Translations under genes and position numbers: made by a program
DNA from: Microbacteriaceae bacterium
GTDB taxonomy: Bacteria > Actinomycetota > Actinomycetes > Actinomycetales > Microbacteriaceae
NCBI GenBank assembly: GCA_024639845.1
Contig: JAHEGG010000005.1
Coordinates: 1 to 64,000, forward strand
Reading direction: 5' to 3'
DNA: 64,000 nucleotides
The notes under the pieces: generated by a model
What the model was told of the DNA's origin: nothing
What the model saw: only the letters and a program-made list of their open reading frames with translations
The model's database searches: none
In this document: positions 10,543 to 19,170 of the stretch, piece by piece
Layout: each line of letters opens with the position of its first letter
Numbering within the stretch: the first letter of the stretch is position 1

Positions 10543-11373
10543 CTATTCGGCCGCCGAACGCATCGCAGTTGCGAGTTTCTCGCGCTCGTTTGGGTCAAGC
10601 TCTTGCTGAACTGCGCCGAACAAGCCGAGCTGCTCGATCGCTTGTTGAATCAACATCTCAAGACCACTGACGCGGTTCTCCGCGGGCCACTCTGAGGCGA
10701 GTTGAGTTGGCCATGGGCTGTAAGTGACATCGAAAATCCAAGACTGGCCGAATTTGCGATCGATCTCTAACTCAACACCCGAGCTGGCAGGAATGGTGTT
10801 TACCGTTAGGTCGGCACCACCAAAGTCGGCGGCCGCCTCGAGCGGTAGCCAACTGCACTTTACCCCTGGGCCAATGCTTGAAATGAGTTCGAATATTGCT
10901 TCGGCCGGTTCGCTACGTCTCGAGAACACCGTGATTTCGGCAAGCTTTGCAAACGAATTTCCGATGGCAACCGATACCGATCTGGCGGTGGCTCCCGATC
11001 CGAGAATCGCTACCGATTCCACCGTGTCGGCAAGGCGTCTAAGAGCGTGCCCAGCACCAAGAACATCCGTGTTGGCTACGGCGAAACCGTCACCGTTTCG
11101 ATAGAGGGTGTTCGAGCATCCCAGCGCTTCGCTTATCGCATCGACTTGCCAGCCTCGTTCGCCTGCAATGCGGAACAGCTCTTCTTTGAGTGGCATGGTC
11201 AGACTGAAACCCTGGTAGTCGCCCAGATGCTCGGCAAGAAATGTCTCCAACTCCGACGCATTCACTTGGTGACGGTTATATTCCCAATCGAGATTGAGTG
11301 CCCGATATGCGGCGTTGTGGATCGCCGGACTCTTGGAGTGCTCGATCGGATCGCCTAAAACTGCAAACTTCAT
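10543..11373 (-). CDS. aroE: shikimate dehydrogenase
   Basis: NADPH-dependent reduction of 3-dehydroshikimate to shikimate. The 276-residue protein has GDPIEHSKSPAIHNAAY (substrate binding Ser-Ser type loop), Lys63 in LTMPLKEEL and Asp103 in ANTDVLGAG as the catalytic pair, and a glycine-rich AILGSGATARS nucleotide loop. Its ATG abuts the mltG stop directly (TAG|ATG). The C-terminal half is less conserved than in enteric AroE, so a quinate/shikimate paralogue is a remote alternative. Confidence 0.93.
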   Translation of the reverse strand: MKFAVLGDPIEHSKSPAIHNAAYRALNLDWEYNRHQVNASELETFLAEHLGDYQGFSLTMPLKEELFRIAGERGWQVDAISEALGCSNTLYRNGDGFAVANTDVLGAGHALRRLADTVESVAILGSGATARSVSVAIGNSFAKLAEITVFSRRSEPAEAIFELISSIGPGVKCSWLPLEAAADFGGADLTVNTIPASSGVELEIDRKFGQSWIFDVTYSPWPTQLASEWPAENRVSGLEMLIQQAIEQLGLFGAVQQELDPNEREKLATAMRSAAE

Positions 11374-12408
11374 CTATTTCCATCCAGGGTTAGCGGTCAT
11401 CCAAGCCCGCCACTTGGCGACGGAGCGTTCATGACCTGCATAGGTTGCGTTGAATTCGGTCTCACCTGTTTCGAGGTTCACGGTGCAGAAATAGAGCCAG
11501 TCCCCCGCAGCCGGAATCAATGCTGCCTCTATCGCTGCTCGACCTGGCGCAGAAATCGGGCCGGCCGGAAGTCCCGCGTGCAGATAGGTGTTCCAAGGAT
11601 TGTCGTTGGCTCGTTGGGCTGCCGTGGTTGACACCGTGTTCGAGTTGACGCCATAAGAGACCGTGGCGTCGGACTGCAGGTGCATGCCCACATCGATGCG
11701 ATTTAGAAAAACCCTAGCCATCTTCGAAAAATCTGCGGATGAGCGTCCCTCACGTTGCACGAGCGCGGCTAGAGTCAACACCCTGTGTGCCTTCGACTCG
11801 CTCACGCCCAGATCGGAAAGTTCTTGCTGGATACGCTGGTGCATGGCCTTCAGCATCGAAAGTGCGCTCTGCCCAGGTACAAAGGCGTAGGTAGCAGGAA
11901 ACAGATAACCGTCGAGATTTAGTGCGGATGAAGGAAGACCGAGGTCACTCGGCGTTACCGCCTCAAAATCGGATAATGCAACGCCGTAGGTTTTCGAGAG
12001 CGCCTTGAAAATCTGGCTGGCACGCCAACCCTCTTTGATAAGTACTTTCGTTTCAACTCTGGTGCCACCGGTTAGCAGAAGTTCGATGGCGGTAGCCGAA
12101 CTCATCTCGGTCTTGAGCTGGTATTGGCCCGGGAAAAACTCCGCGTTGCGACGAAGAATCTCGCGGTAGGTTGGCGAGAAACTCTTCGTGACGCCAGCTG
12201 AGACGAGAGTTTTAGCAACATCCTCGCCCGTTTCGCCGGCGTGGATAGTTATGACCACCGCGCTTGTGCCGGTTCCCGAATACTCGGCACCCGTGATTAC
12301 GTCGACGACAGAGCGAATCGAATCTTTGAATGCAAAGCCGCCGCCGGCCAAAATTGCAAAAATCAGTACCAGGCCGACCACCCTGCGCCGAGTCTTAATC
12401 GATGCCAT
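11374..12408 (-). CDS. mltG: endolytic murein transglycosylase MltG
   Basis: Membrane-anchored lytic transglycosylase that cuts nascent glycan strands and ends their elongation. One N-terminal membrane segment (residues about 8-27) is followed by a LysM-like region and the YceG domain; the catalytic Glu220 is in LAALVQREG, with the conserved VFLNRIDVGMHLQSDATVSY downstream. Length (344 aa) is usual for actinobacteria, where the gene sits between ruvX and aroE as here. It overlaps ruvX by 14 bp. Confidence 0.95.
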   Translation of the reverse strand: MASIKTRRRVVGLVLIFAILAGGGFAFKDSIRSVVDVITGAEYSGTGTSAVVITIHAGETGEDVAKTLVSAGVTKSFSPTYREILRRNAEFFPGQYQLKTEMSSATAIELLLTGGTRVETKVLIKEGWRASQIFKALSKTYGVALSDFEAVTPSDLGLPSSALNLDGYLFPATYAFVPGQSALSMLKAMHQRIQQELSDLGVSESKAHRVLTLAALVQREGRSSADFSKMARVFLNRIDVGMHLQSDATVSYGVNSNTVSTTAAQRANDNPWNTYLHAGLPAGPISAPGRAAIEAALIPAAGDWLYFCTVNLETGETEFNATYAGHERSVAKWRAWMTANPGWK

Positions 12409-12853
12409 AGGAATCCACGGTCTTTCCGGCTTCTCGCCCGGCCTTCAGAATCTCGAGTGCTCGCTCGAGAATTTCGACAGCGCTAGCCGAGTCGATCCAT
12501 TCTTTTGAACTCTTGACCGAATGACCGGATGAGTGCATGGCAGCCTGAGCCGCCCTGGTGCTGAGTCGTTCGTCGATCATTCGAACTCGCGTTGTCGTGG
12601 TTGCCTCGATGTCCTGAGCGAAATAAACGGCGTCATAGGTTGACTGCGTAAATTTGCCTTCGAGGTTGATTGGTAGGCCGACATATATTGCAACCGGCTG
12701 ATATTCCTCGAGGAGTTTTTCAACCTGAACGATTTCTTGCCCATCCCTGTCGATTCGCTGCAATGGGCTAGCCAGAATGCCATCCGGGTCGCAAATGGAT
12801 ACGCCGATGCGCGCCGAACCTACGTCGAAGGCGATGCGACGCCCGCGCTGCAT
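12395..12853 (-). CDS. ruvX: putative pre-16S rRNA nuclease / Holliday junction resolvase-like YqgF
   Basis: RNase H-fold protein of the YqgF/RuvX family, linked to 5' maturation of 16S rRNA. The 152-residue protein begins with the first acidic motif IAFDVGSARIGVSI, then YVGLPINLEGK and MIDERLSTRAAQ, all family signatures. It lies 2 bp after alaS and overlaps mltG by 14 bp, the conserved alaS-ruvX-mltG arrangement. Confidence 0.95.
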   Translation of the reverse strand: MQRGRRIAFDVGSARIGVSICDPDGILASPLQRIDRDGQEIVQVEKLLEEYQPVAIYVGLPINLEGKFTQSTYDAVYFAQDIEATTTTRVRMIDERLSTRAAQAAMHSSGHSVKSSKEWIDSASAVEILERALEILKAGREAGKTVDSYGID

Positions 12854-12855
12854 TT

Positions 12856-15507
12856 TTAGAGAGCGCTTTCGATAGCGTTGATCGCCAAGCCTAGCTTCGA
12901 GGCGTCGGCCCCTCCGCCTTGAGCGTAGTCATCCTTGCCACCGCCACCGCCACCGAGCACACTGCTGGCTACTCGAACGAGCTCGCCCGCCTTTAGCCCG
13001 TTAGTTCTCGCGGAATCGGTTGTAGCAACCGCCACTAGAGGTTTTCCGCCACTGGTCGCGGTGACTACAACGAGTGCGTCTTCCGACGAAACTCGAGAAC
13101 GTGCATCCAGGGCGATGGTGCGAATGTCGCCAGCGTCGCTCAGCTCTTCCAAGGCCAGAACGACCAGACGGTGTCCGTTGACGGTCTTGGCCGCGGCAAT
13201 GGCTGGGGCAATGGCTTGAGCGAGGCGTTCGCTGTTGAGGCTGGCCAACTTCTTTTGTGCGGCCTTTAGGTCTTCTACAGAGCCCAGGATGCGCTCTTCG
13301 AGTTGTTCGCGAGGCACCTTGAGCGACTCCACCAAACGAGCTACGAGTGCGCGCTCGGTAGCCAACGAACGGAACGCTTCGATACCGACAAGTGCTTCCA
13401 GGCGACGCGAGCCGGAGCCAACCGAAGACTCACCAATCATCGATACCAGACCAATCTGGGATGAACGAGACACGTGAGTTCCACCACAAAGTTCGCGCGA
13501 CCAAGGTCCACCTATTTGGATAACGCGAACCGATTCGTCGTAGGTTTCGCCGAATAGGGCTACCGCGCCCCACTGTTTTGCTTCTGGGAGGCTCATGAAC
13601 TGGGCGCTCACGGCCAGATCACCACGAATGGCCAGGTTCGAAACTTCTTCGATTTCACTCCTAGTTTCGAGCGAGAGCGCCGATTGCCAAGCAAAGTCAA
13701 GACGCAGGTAACCGGGCTTGTTATACGAGCCGGACTGCAAAGCCTGTGGTCCGAGAACCTGACGAAGCGCAGCGTGTACGACGTGAGTGCCCGAGTGAGC
13801 CTGACATGCGCCAAGTCGCCACTCTGGGTTCACCTGAGTTTCGGCACGCGCACCGAGGCTGATCTCGCCCGAACGAACGATGGCCTTGTGCGACACTAGC
13901 CCCTTAACTGGTTTTTGCACGTCGAGCACCTCGAGCTCAAACCCATCGCCGACGATCAAACCGCTGTCGGCCTCTTGGCCTCCAGATTCGGCATACAGGG
14001 ATGTCTCGTCAAGGATGACCTCGACTATTTGCCCGATTTCGGCACGCTTGTTTGCGGCACCATCAACGATGAGGCCGAGCACTCTGGCTTCGGTGTTTAG
14101 TTCTTCGTAACCGGTGAACTTGGTTACGCCGAGTCCACGGAACTCCGAGTAGACGCTCAAATCCGTTCCGCCGAGCTTTTTCTCGCGAGCGTCGGCCTTG
14201 GCGCGATCGCGCTGCTCGGCCATCAGCGTCTTGAAGCCGTCGCGATCGACCGATAGCCCCTGTTCTTCGGCGATCTCGAGGGTAAGGTCAATCGGAAAAC
14301 CGTAGGTGTCATGAAGCAGGAACGCCTTGTCGCCGGTGAGCGATTTCGAGCCAGACTGCTTGGTTTGGGCTAGAGCCTCGTCCAGGACTGCCGACCCTGT
14401 AACCAGGGTGCGCAAGAAGGTCTCTTCTTCGTTGACCGCTGTGGTTAGAATCCGCTTAAATTCGCCTTCGAGTTCAGGGTAGGAATCGACCATCGCGTTC
14501 TTTGATGCGGTGAAAAGTTCGGCGAAAATCGGGCGGTCGACACCCAAAAGCCGCATCGAACGAACCACTCGACGAAGCAAGCGGCGAAGAACGTATCCGC
14601 GACCGTCGTTTGCCGGGGTGACACCATCACCAATCAACATCAGCGCCGAGCGCACGTGGTCGGCAACCACGCGCATTCGAACATCGTCTTCGACGGCTGC
14701 TCCATAAGTCTTGCCAGCGAGCTTTGCTGCCAGGTCAAGAACCGGGCGCACTTCATCGATTTCATAGAGGTTTTCGACGCCCTGCATCAAGAACGCGACG
14801 CGCTCGAGGCCCATTCCGGTGTCGATGTTCTTCTTGGGTAGTTCGCCCAAGATCGGATAGTCCTCTTTACCTCCGCCAGCCCCACGCTCGTACTGCATGA
14901 AAACGAGGTTCCAGATTTCGATGTAGCGGTCTTCGTCTTCTTCTGGACCACCCTCGCGACCGTAGGCTGGGCCTCGGTCGAAGTAAATCTCGCTGCAGGG
15001 ACCGCTCGGCCCTGGTTGTCCGGTCGACCAAAAATTGTCTTTCATGCCGCGCTTTTGAATGCGCTCCAGGGGAATGTCGGCGATTTCACGCCAAATACCG
15101 ATCGATTCCTCGTCATCCTTGTAGACGGTCACCCAAAGGTCCTGCGGGTTGAAGCCTAGGCCTCCCTGCTCTTGTGGCGAAGTTAGAAACTCCCACGCAA
15201 ACCCGATCGCCTCACGCTTGAAATAGTCGCCGAACGAAAAGTTTCCGTTCATCTGAAAGAAGGTGCCGTGACGTGTGGTCTTGCCAACTTCTTCGATGTC
15301 GAGCGTGCGAACGCACTTTTGAACGCTGGTGGCACGAGAATAGGGCGCTGGGACGAGACCGCTCATGTAAGGAATGAATGGGACCATTCCTGCAACGGTG
15401 AACAAGAGGGATGGGTCCTCGCTTATAAGCGAAGCGGACGGTACGACGGTGTGGCCCTTTGATTCGAAAAAGGCGAGCCAGCGCCGCTTTATCTCAGCGG
15501 TTTTCAC
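12856..15507 (-). CDS. alaS: alanyl-tRNA synthetase
   Basis: Class II synthetase charging tRNA-Ala, with an editing domain. The 883-residue protein contains the catalytic core (TSVQKCVRTLDIEEVGKTTR; FFQMNGNFSFGDYFK), the tRNA-recognition domain, the editing site (AHSGTHVVHAALRQVLG and later RELCGGTHVSRS with the zinc Cys/His) and the C-terminal DHHA1 glycine-rich tail GGGGGGKDDYAQGGG. The start is a GTG at 15507, 2 bp after the preceding gene. Confidence 0.98.
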   Translation of the reverse strand: MKTAEIKRRWLAFFESKGHTVVPSASLISEDPSLLFTVAGMVPFIPYMSGLVPAPYSRATSVQKCVRTLDIEEVGKTTRHGTFFQMNGNFSFGDYFKREAIGFAWEFLTSPQEQGGLGFNPQDLWVTVYKDDEESIGIWREIADIPLERIQKRGMKDNFWSTGQPGPSGPCSEIYFDRGPAYGREGGPEEDEDRYIEIWNLVFMQYERGAGGGKEDYPILGELPKKNIDTGMGLERVAFLMQGVENLYEIDEVRPVLDLAAKLAGKTYGAAVEDDVRMRVVADHVRSALMLIGDGVTPANDGRGYVLRRLLRRVVRSMRLLGVDRPIFAELFTASKNAMVDSYPELEGEFKRILTTAVNEEETFLRTLVTGSAVLDEALAQTKQSGSKSLTGDKAFLLHDTYGFPIDLTLEIAEEQGLSVDRDGFKTLMAEQRDRAKADAREKKLGGTDLSVYSEFRGLGVTKFTGYEELNTEARVLGLIVDGAANKRAEIGQIVEVILDETSLYAESGGQEADSGLIVGDGFELEVLDVQKPVKGLVSHKAIVRSGEISLGARAETQVNPEWRLGACQAHSGTHVVHAALRQVLGPQALQSGSYNKPGYLRLDFAWQSALSLETRSEIEEVSNLAIRGDLAVSAQFMSLPEAKQWGAVALFGETYDESVRVIQIGGPWSRELCGGTHVSRSSQIGLVSMIGESSVGSGSRRLEALVGIEAFRSLATERALVARLVESLKVPREQLEERILGSVEDLKAAQKKLASLNSERLAQAIAPAIAAAKTVNGHRLVVLALEELSDAGDIRTIALDARSRVSSEDALVVVTATSGGKPLVAVATTDSARTNGLKAGELVRVASSVLGGGGGGKDDYAQGGGADASKLGLAINAIESAL

Positions 15508-15509
15508 GG

Positions 15510-15788
15510 CTACTGAGCGCTTGCGGGCTTCTTGGCGGCTGGTTTCTTAGCCGCAGGCTTTTTGGCCGGAGCTTTTTTTGCAGCAGGCTTAGCAGTCGAT
15601 GCCTCGGTCTGGTCAACAGCGAGTTCGCTGTCACGCTCGGAATAACCCTCGGCAAATGCAGTGCCGAATTCAACGGCGGCGCGCTTTAAGTCGTCGGCTA
15701 CGGCCTTGGCCTTCGGGTTGGTTTCGATTTGCTTAGCAATCGCGAGTCCTGCCGCGACGCCTGAGATTAGCCAAAACAACTTCTTCAT
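15510..15788 (-). CDS. small membrane-anchored protein with Lys/Ala/Pro-rich tail
   Basis: A 92-residue protein of no recognised family. The N-terminus MKKLFWLISGVAAGLAIAKQ is a single hydrophobic segment; a short helical stretch follows (residues about 28-55); the last 25 residues are a repeat of AAKKPAAKKP type, like histone H1 tails. It sits between the DUF948 gene and alaS with 2-bp gaps on both sides, so it is co-transcribed. Position and size match the small hypothetical proteins often found next to DUF948 genes in actinobacteria. The basic tail could bind nucleic acid or the cell envelope; that is speculation. Confidence 0.8.
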   Translation of the reverse strand: MKKLFWLISGVAAGLAIAKQIETNPKAKAVADDLKRAAVEFGTAFAEGYSERDSELAVDQTEASTAKPAAKKAPAKKPAAKKPAAKKPASAQ

Positions 15789-15790
15789 GA

Positions 15791-16138
15791 TTACTTCTTA
15801 CCCTTGATGATTTTGGAAAGGCTAACCCCGAGCCCTGCGAGTTTCATGAGCGGGCCGCCCAGTGCCTGTGTAAACACTGCACTGAGCGAGGCCACGTTCA
15901 ATGAGACTTCTTCTACGCTCGTCGTGATCTTGTCGATCTTTGCGAGCTGCTTGTTTGTTTCGGTTACGGTCTCGCTGAGACCCTCCAAAACGGGTTCTAG
16001 ACCATCGGTGATCGACTTGATTGAGTCGCTAACCTCGTCGACAGTGCGACCAAGTTTCAGTAGCGGCACGGCCGCGGCAAGCGAAAGCAGAGCAAACGCA
16101 ATTGCAGCAATCAGGGCAGCTACGTCACCGATGTTCAT
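15791..16138 (-). CDS. DUF948 domain-containing membrane protein
   Basis: A 115-residue protein with an N-terminal membrane segment (IAAIAFALLSLAAAVPLLKLG, residues about 11-31) and a long amphipathic helix rich in Ser/Thr/Val heptads (SIKSITDGLEPVLEGLSETV), the DUF948 pattern. Function is unknown; the coiled-coil form suggests membrane-associated self-assembly. It precedes the small KAP-tail protein and alaS, 18 bp downstream of rpsD, the usual actinobacterial order. Confidence 0.85.
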   Translation of the reverse strand: MNIGDVAALIAAIAFALLSLAAAVPLLKLGRTVDEVSDSIKSITDGLEPVLEGLSETVTETNKQLAKIDKITTSVEEVSLNVASLSAVFTQALGGPLMKLAGLGVSLSKIIKGKK

Positions 16139-16156
16139 GATGCCTCCTAGGACTAA

Positions 16157-16786
16157 CTATCGTGCAGCGTAGTACTCGACCACAAGCTGAACTTCACAAG
16201 TCACAGGAACCTCGGCGCGCTTTGGGCGACGAACGAGAGTTGCGTGTAGCTTGTCCAGCTGAACATCGAGGTAACCAGGAACCGGTGGCAACACGTCGAC
16301 GTGACCGCCGGCTGCTGCAACCTGGAAAGGCTCGGTTCCTTCGCTCTTTGCGTGAACGTGGATGAGCTGACCTGGCTTTACGCGGAACGATGGGCGGTCA
16401 ACGCGCTCACCGTTTACAAGGATGTGACGGTGCACAACCATCTGGCGGGCCTGAGCAATCGTGCGAGCGAATCCCGCGCGAAGAACCAGAGCGTCGAGAC
16501 GCATTTCAAGTAGTTCAACGAGGTTTTCACCGGTCATGCCTTCGGAGCGCTTGGCTTCTTGGAAGGTGTTGCGAAGCTGTGCTTCACGGATGCCGTACTG
16601 AGCGCGAAGACGCTGCTTCTCGCGAAGACGAACTGCGTAGTCGCTGTCGGCCTTGCGCTTAGTGCGGCCGTGCTCACCTGGAGCGTAAGGGCGCTTTTCT
16701 AGATATTTGGCTGCCTTCGGGGTGAGGGCGAGTCCGAGTGCGCGAGACAGACGTGTCTTGCTGCGTGTACGTGTGGTTTTAGACAC
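16157..16786 (-). CDS. rpsD: 30S ribosomal protein S4
   Basis: Primary 16S rRNA-binding protein that nucleates 30S assembly. The 209-residue protein starts SKTTRTRSKTRLSRALG and has the S4 RNA-binding domain RLDALVLRAGFARTIAQARQ followed by MVVHRHILVNGERVDRPS. The N-terminal zinc cysteines of some S4 proteins are absent (zinc-independent form). GTG start with GAAAGGA upstream. It stands outside the alpha operon, as is common when rpsD is found next to alaS, and has its own long leader. Confidence 0.97.
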   Translation of the reverse strand: MSKTTRTRSKTRLSRALGLALTPKAAKYLEKRPYAPGEHGRTKRKADSDYAVRLREKQRLRAQYGIREAQLRNTFQEAKRSEGMTGENLVELLEMRLDALVLRAGFARTIAQARQMVVHRHILVNGERVDRPSFRVKPGQLIHVHAKSEGTEPFQVAAAGGHVDVLPPVPGYLDVQLDKLHATLVRRPKRAEVPVTCEVQLVVEYYAAR

Positions 16787-16938
16787 GTGGTCCTTTCAAA
16801 AATGAATAGCGGTTTAGAAGGAAATGCATTTAGAGCGATGCATCTCTTTGGCCAGCTCCGCCCCGGCTATTAGGCGAATCACCCGTTGAACTTCGCACAG
16901 CCGCGATTGAAGTTCAGGTTGGCAACTTCAAAAGTTTA
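16787..16938 (-). promoter_or_regulatory. rpsD promoter and structured 5' leader
   Basis: TAAACT (16938-16933, minus) is a candidate -10. The leader of about 140 nt to the rpsD GTG begins with a perfect 8-bp inverted repeat, TGAACTTC/GAAGTTCA (16887-16894 and 16909-16916). No ORF is seen. The length and structure are unusual for this compact genome and suggest autoregulation by S4, which is inferred only. Confidence 0.45.
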
Positions 16939-16973
16939 GCAGGGCAACCGATTTTTGCGCTACCGATGTGCGG

Positions 16974-18302
16974 TTACTTTTTGCGGATGATCGCACGCAG
17001 CTTCGCCCAAAGCTCGACCAGCCCGGTCTCTCTGCCGGAAGCCTTGGGTCGGTAGTAGGTCTTAGCCAGGACCTTTTTGTCGGCGTAGGACTGCTCAGCG
17101 ATCATCCTCGGGTCATCGTGCGGGTACTTGTAGTCGTCGGTCTTTCCCACTGACCTCGAAAGTTCGGTCGAACGCAAATGAGCCGGCACGGAAGGCGTTA
17201 AACCCGAACGAACATCGGAAAGCGCCTCGTTTATCGCCAAATAGGCGCTGTTGCTCTTTGGTGCAAGTGCGAGAAAGATCGTGGCTTCTGCCAGCGGTAT
17301 TCGACCCTCGGGCATTCCGATGGTTTCAACGGCCTGGGCGGCCGACACCGCGAGGCTCAGCGCGGTAGGTTCGGCTAGGCCGATGTCTTCGGCTGCCAGA
17401 ATGATGAGCCTTCTGGCGATGAACCGTGGGTCCTCTCCCCCGTCGATCATGCGGGCTAGGTAGTGGATTGCGGCGTCAGCATCCGAGCCCCGCACCGACT
17501 TTATGAAGGCGCTGATAATGTCGTAGTGCTGATCTCCGGCCCGGTCGTATCGACTCGCGGCGACAGAGGTTGAAGCCGCGACGTCTTCGCCGGTGACATC
17601 AATGACATCAACGTCTTTAACGTCCTGCCCAAGTCTCATCCACGCGGCTGCCGCGGCCGCCTCGAGCGTGGTTAGCGCTCGACGCAGGTCACCATTTGCT
17701 CTTGCCAAAATCGCGGATCTGGCCTCGCTCTCGAGCTTGGCCTGACGGGCAAATCCGCGCTCATCGGTGAGAGCTCGGCTCAGCACTTCGTCAATCGATG
17801 TGTCGTCGAGCGAATCCAGGGTGATCAGAAGGGCACGCGAGAGCAGTGGGTCGATCACGCTGAAACTCGGGTTTTCAGTCGTGGCGGCAATCAGGGTGAG
17901 CCAGCCCGCCTCCACGGCCGGCAGTAGCGCATCCTGTTGGGTTTTTGAAAACCGGTGAATCTCGTCAATAAACAAGACCGTTTGCTTCGAATAGAGCTGC
18001 GAGTCAGCCTTCGCTTGTTCGATGACTTCACGAACCTCTTTGACGCCTGCGTTGACTGCACTGATTTCACGAAAGGTCAAACCGGATGCGCTGGCAATAA
18101 GGTTTGCCAAAGTGGTCTTGCCGGTGCCGGGCGGCCCCCAAAGAATGATCGATTGAGATACCGGAGCGTTGGCCTCGATAAGCCGCCTCAGCGCTGAGCC
18201 CTGACCGAGCGCTTTGCTTTGCCCGACGACATCGGCAAGTGCGCGAGGTCGCATTCGCGCAGCCAAGGGCGTGGCGCTCAAGAAACGAAACTCATCGACC
18301 AT
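16974..18302 (-). CDS. rarA: replication-associated recombination protein A (AAA+ ATPase)
   Basis: RarA/MgsA family AAA+ ATPase acting at stalled replication forks. The 442-residue protein has Walker A WGPPGTGKTT (residues about 55-64), Walker [10 protein letters not shown], sensor 1 IAATTENPSF and the C-terminal tetramerisation domain. It starts on an ATG preceded by a leaderless-type -10. It is divergent from the cyclophilin gene at 18391. Confidence 0.96.
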   Translation of the reverse strand: MVDEFRFLSATPLAARMRPRALADVVGQSKALGQGSALRRLIEANAPVSQSIILWGPPGTGKTTLANLIASASGLTFREISAVNAGVKEVREVIEQAKADSQLYSKQTVLFIDEIHRFSKTQQDALLPAVEAGWLTLIAATTENPSFSVIDPLLSRALLITLDSLDDTSIDEVLSRALTDERGFARQAKLESEARSAILARANGDLRRALTTLEAAAAAAWMRLGQDVKDVDVIDVTGEDVAASTSVAASRYDRAGDQHYDIISAFIKSVRGSDADAAIHYLARMIDGGEDPRFIARRLIILAAEDIGLAEPTALSLAVSAAQAVETIGMPEGRIPLAEATIFLALAPKSNSAYLAINEALSDVRSGLTPSVPAHLRSTELSRSVGKTDDYKYPHDDPRMIAEQSYADKKVLAKTYYRPKASGRETGLVELWAKLRAIIRKK

Positions 18303-18308
18303 GACACA

Positions 18309-18314
18309 AGGCTA
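18309..18314 (-). promoter_or_regulatory. leaderless-type -10 of rarA
   Basis: TAGCCT on the minus strand, exactly 6 bases before the ATG at 18302, with no Shine-Dalgarno between. Fits a transcript starting at or near the A of the start codon. Confidence 0.55.
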
Positions 18315-18390
18315 GCCAATCGAAAACGCAAACCTGCTAACGGGGTGCTCTGAGTCGGTAGACTTTCTAAGTCATCAACACGGAGGAATC

Positions 18391-19149
18391 GTGGCAAAGA
18401 ACGAAAAGCTGTCTAAGGCTGCTCAAGACCGAATGAAAAATTACGAGGTCAAGACTGTCGCGCAGAACGACTCAAAGTCGACCCGGAAGCGTGACAACCG
18501 AGTATCGATTCTTGTTTCTCTCACCGCTCTGGTCGTGGTGATCGGCTCGCAATACCTCTACTTCGGTGTCGGCCCAGGTGCTCCGACCCCGACCCCGACA
18601 ATCGTTGAGTCGAACGGGACCGAAGTGCCACCGGCATCCGTTTCTGAAAATCGTGAGTGGACCGGCACGATGACCCTCAACAAAACTGAAATGGGCTTCA
18701 CGCTCGACGGCAAGGCTGCACCCCAGGCCGTGGCTAATTTTGTAACACTGGTTAAAAAAGGTTTCTACGAAAACAACTCGTGCCACAGGCTAGTTCTAGA
18801 AAAAATCTTCGTATTACAGTGCGGCGACCCAAAGGGTGACGGCACGGGCGGACCGGGCTATTCCTTCGGTCCCCTAGAAAACGTGCCAAGTGACGACATT
18901 TACAAGGCTGGCGTGATCGCCATGGCACGCCAACCGAACAAGGCTTACAGCCAGGGCTCACAGTTCTTTATCGTGTTTAGCCCGACCGCCCTTCCAAGAG
19001 ATGCCGCCGGAGGTTACACGGTTATCGGACGCATCAACTCGGGGCTCCAGGGAGTTCTTGCGGTTGTGCAAAAAGGTGTCGTCGGCGATGGAGTTTCCGA
19101 CGGTAAACCGGTGTCACCCGCTGTTCTTTCGAAGCTTTCAGTCAAGTAG
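18391..19149 (+). CDS. membrane-anchored cyclophilin-type peptidyl-prolyl isomerase
   Basis: Peptidyl-prolyl cis-trans isomerase of the cyclophilin family. A charged N-terminus (residues 1-38) precedes one membrane helix (about 40-60), a Pro/Thr linker (GAPTPTPTIVE), then the cyclophilin domain from about residue 85 (AVANFVTLVKKGFYENNSCHR; SQGSQFFIVFSPTALP; YTVIGRI). The catalytic Arg of FHR-type motifs appears as CHR. The catalytic domain would face outside. GTG start with GGAGGAATC. Actinobacteria often keep this gene near rel and DUF349, as here. Confidence 0.92.
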   Translation: MAKNEKLSKAAQDRMKNYEVKTVAQNDSKSTRKRDNRVSILVSLTALVVVIGSQYLYFGVGPGAPTPTPTIVESNGTEVPPASVSENREWTGTMTLNKTEMGFTLDGKAAPQAVANFVTLVKKGFYENNSCHRLVLEKIFVLQCGDPKGDGTGGPGYSFGPLENVPSDDIYKAGVIAMARQPNKAYSQGSQFFIVFSPTALPRDAAGGYTVIGRINSGLQGVLAVVQKGVVGDGVSDGKPVSPAVLSKLSVK

Positions 19150-19170
19150 TAATAAACCCAGGAGAATCTG

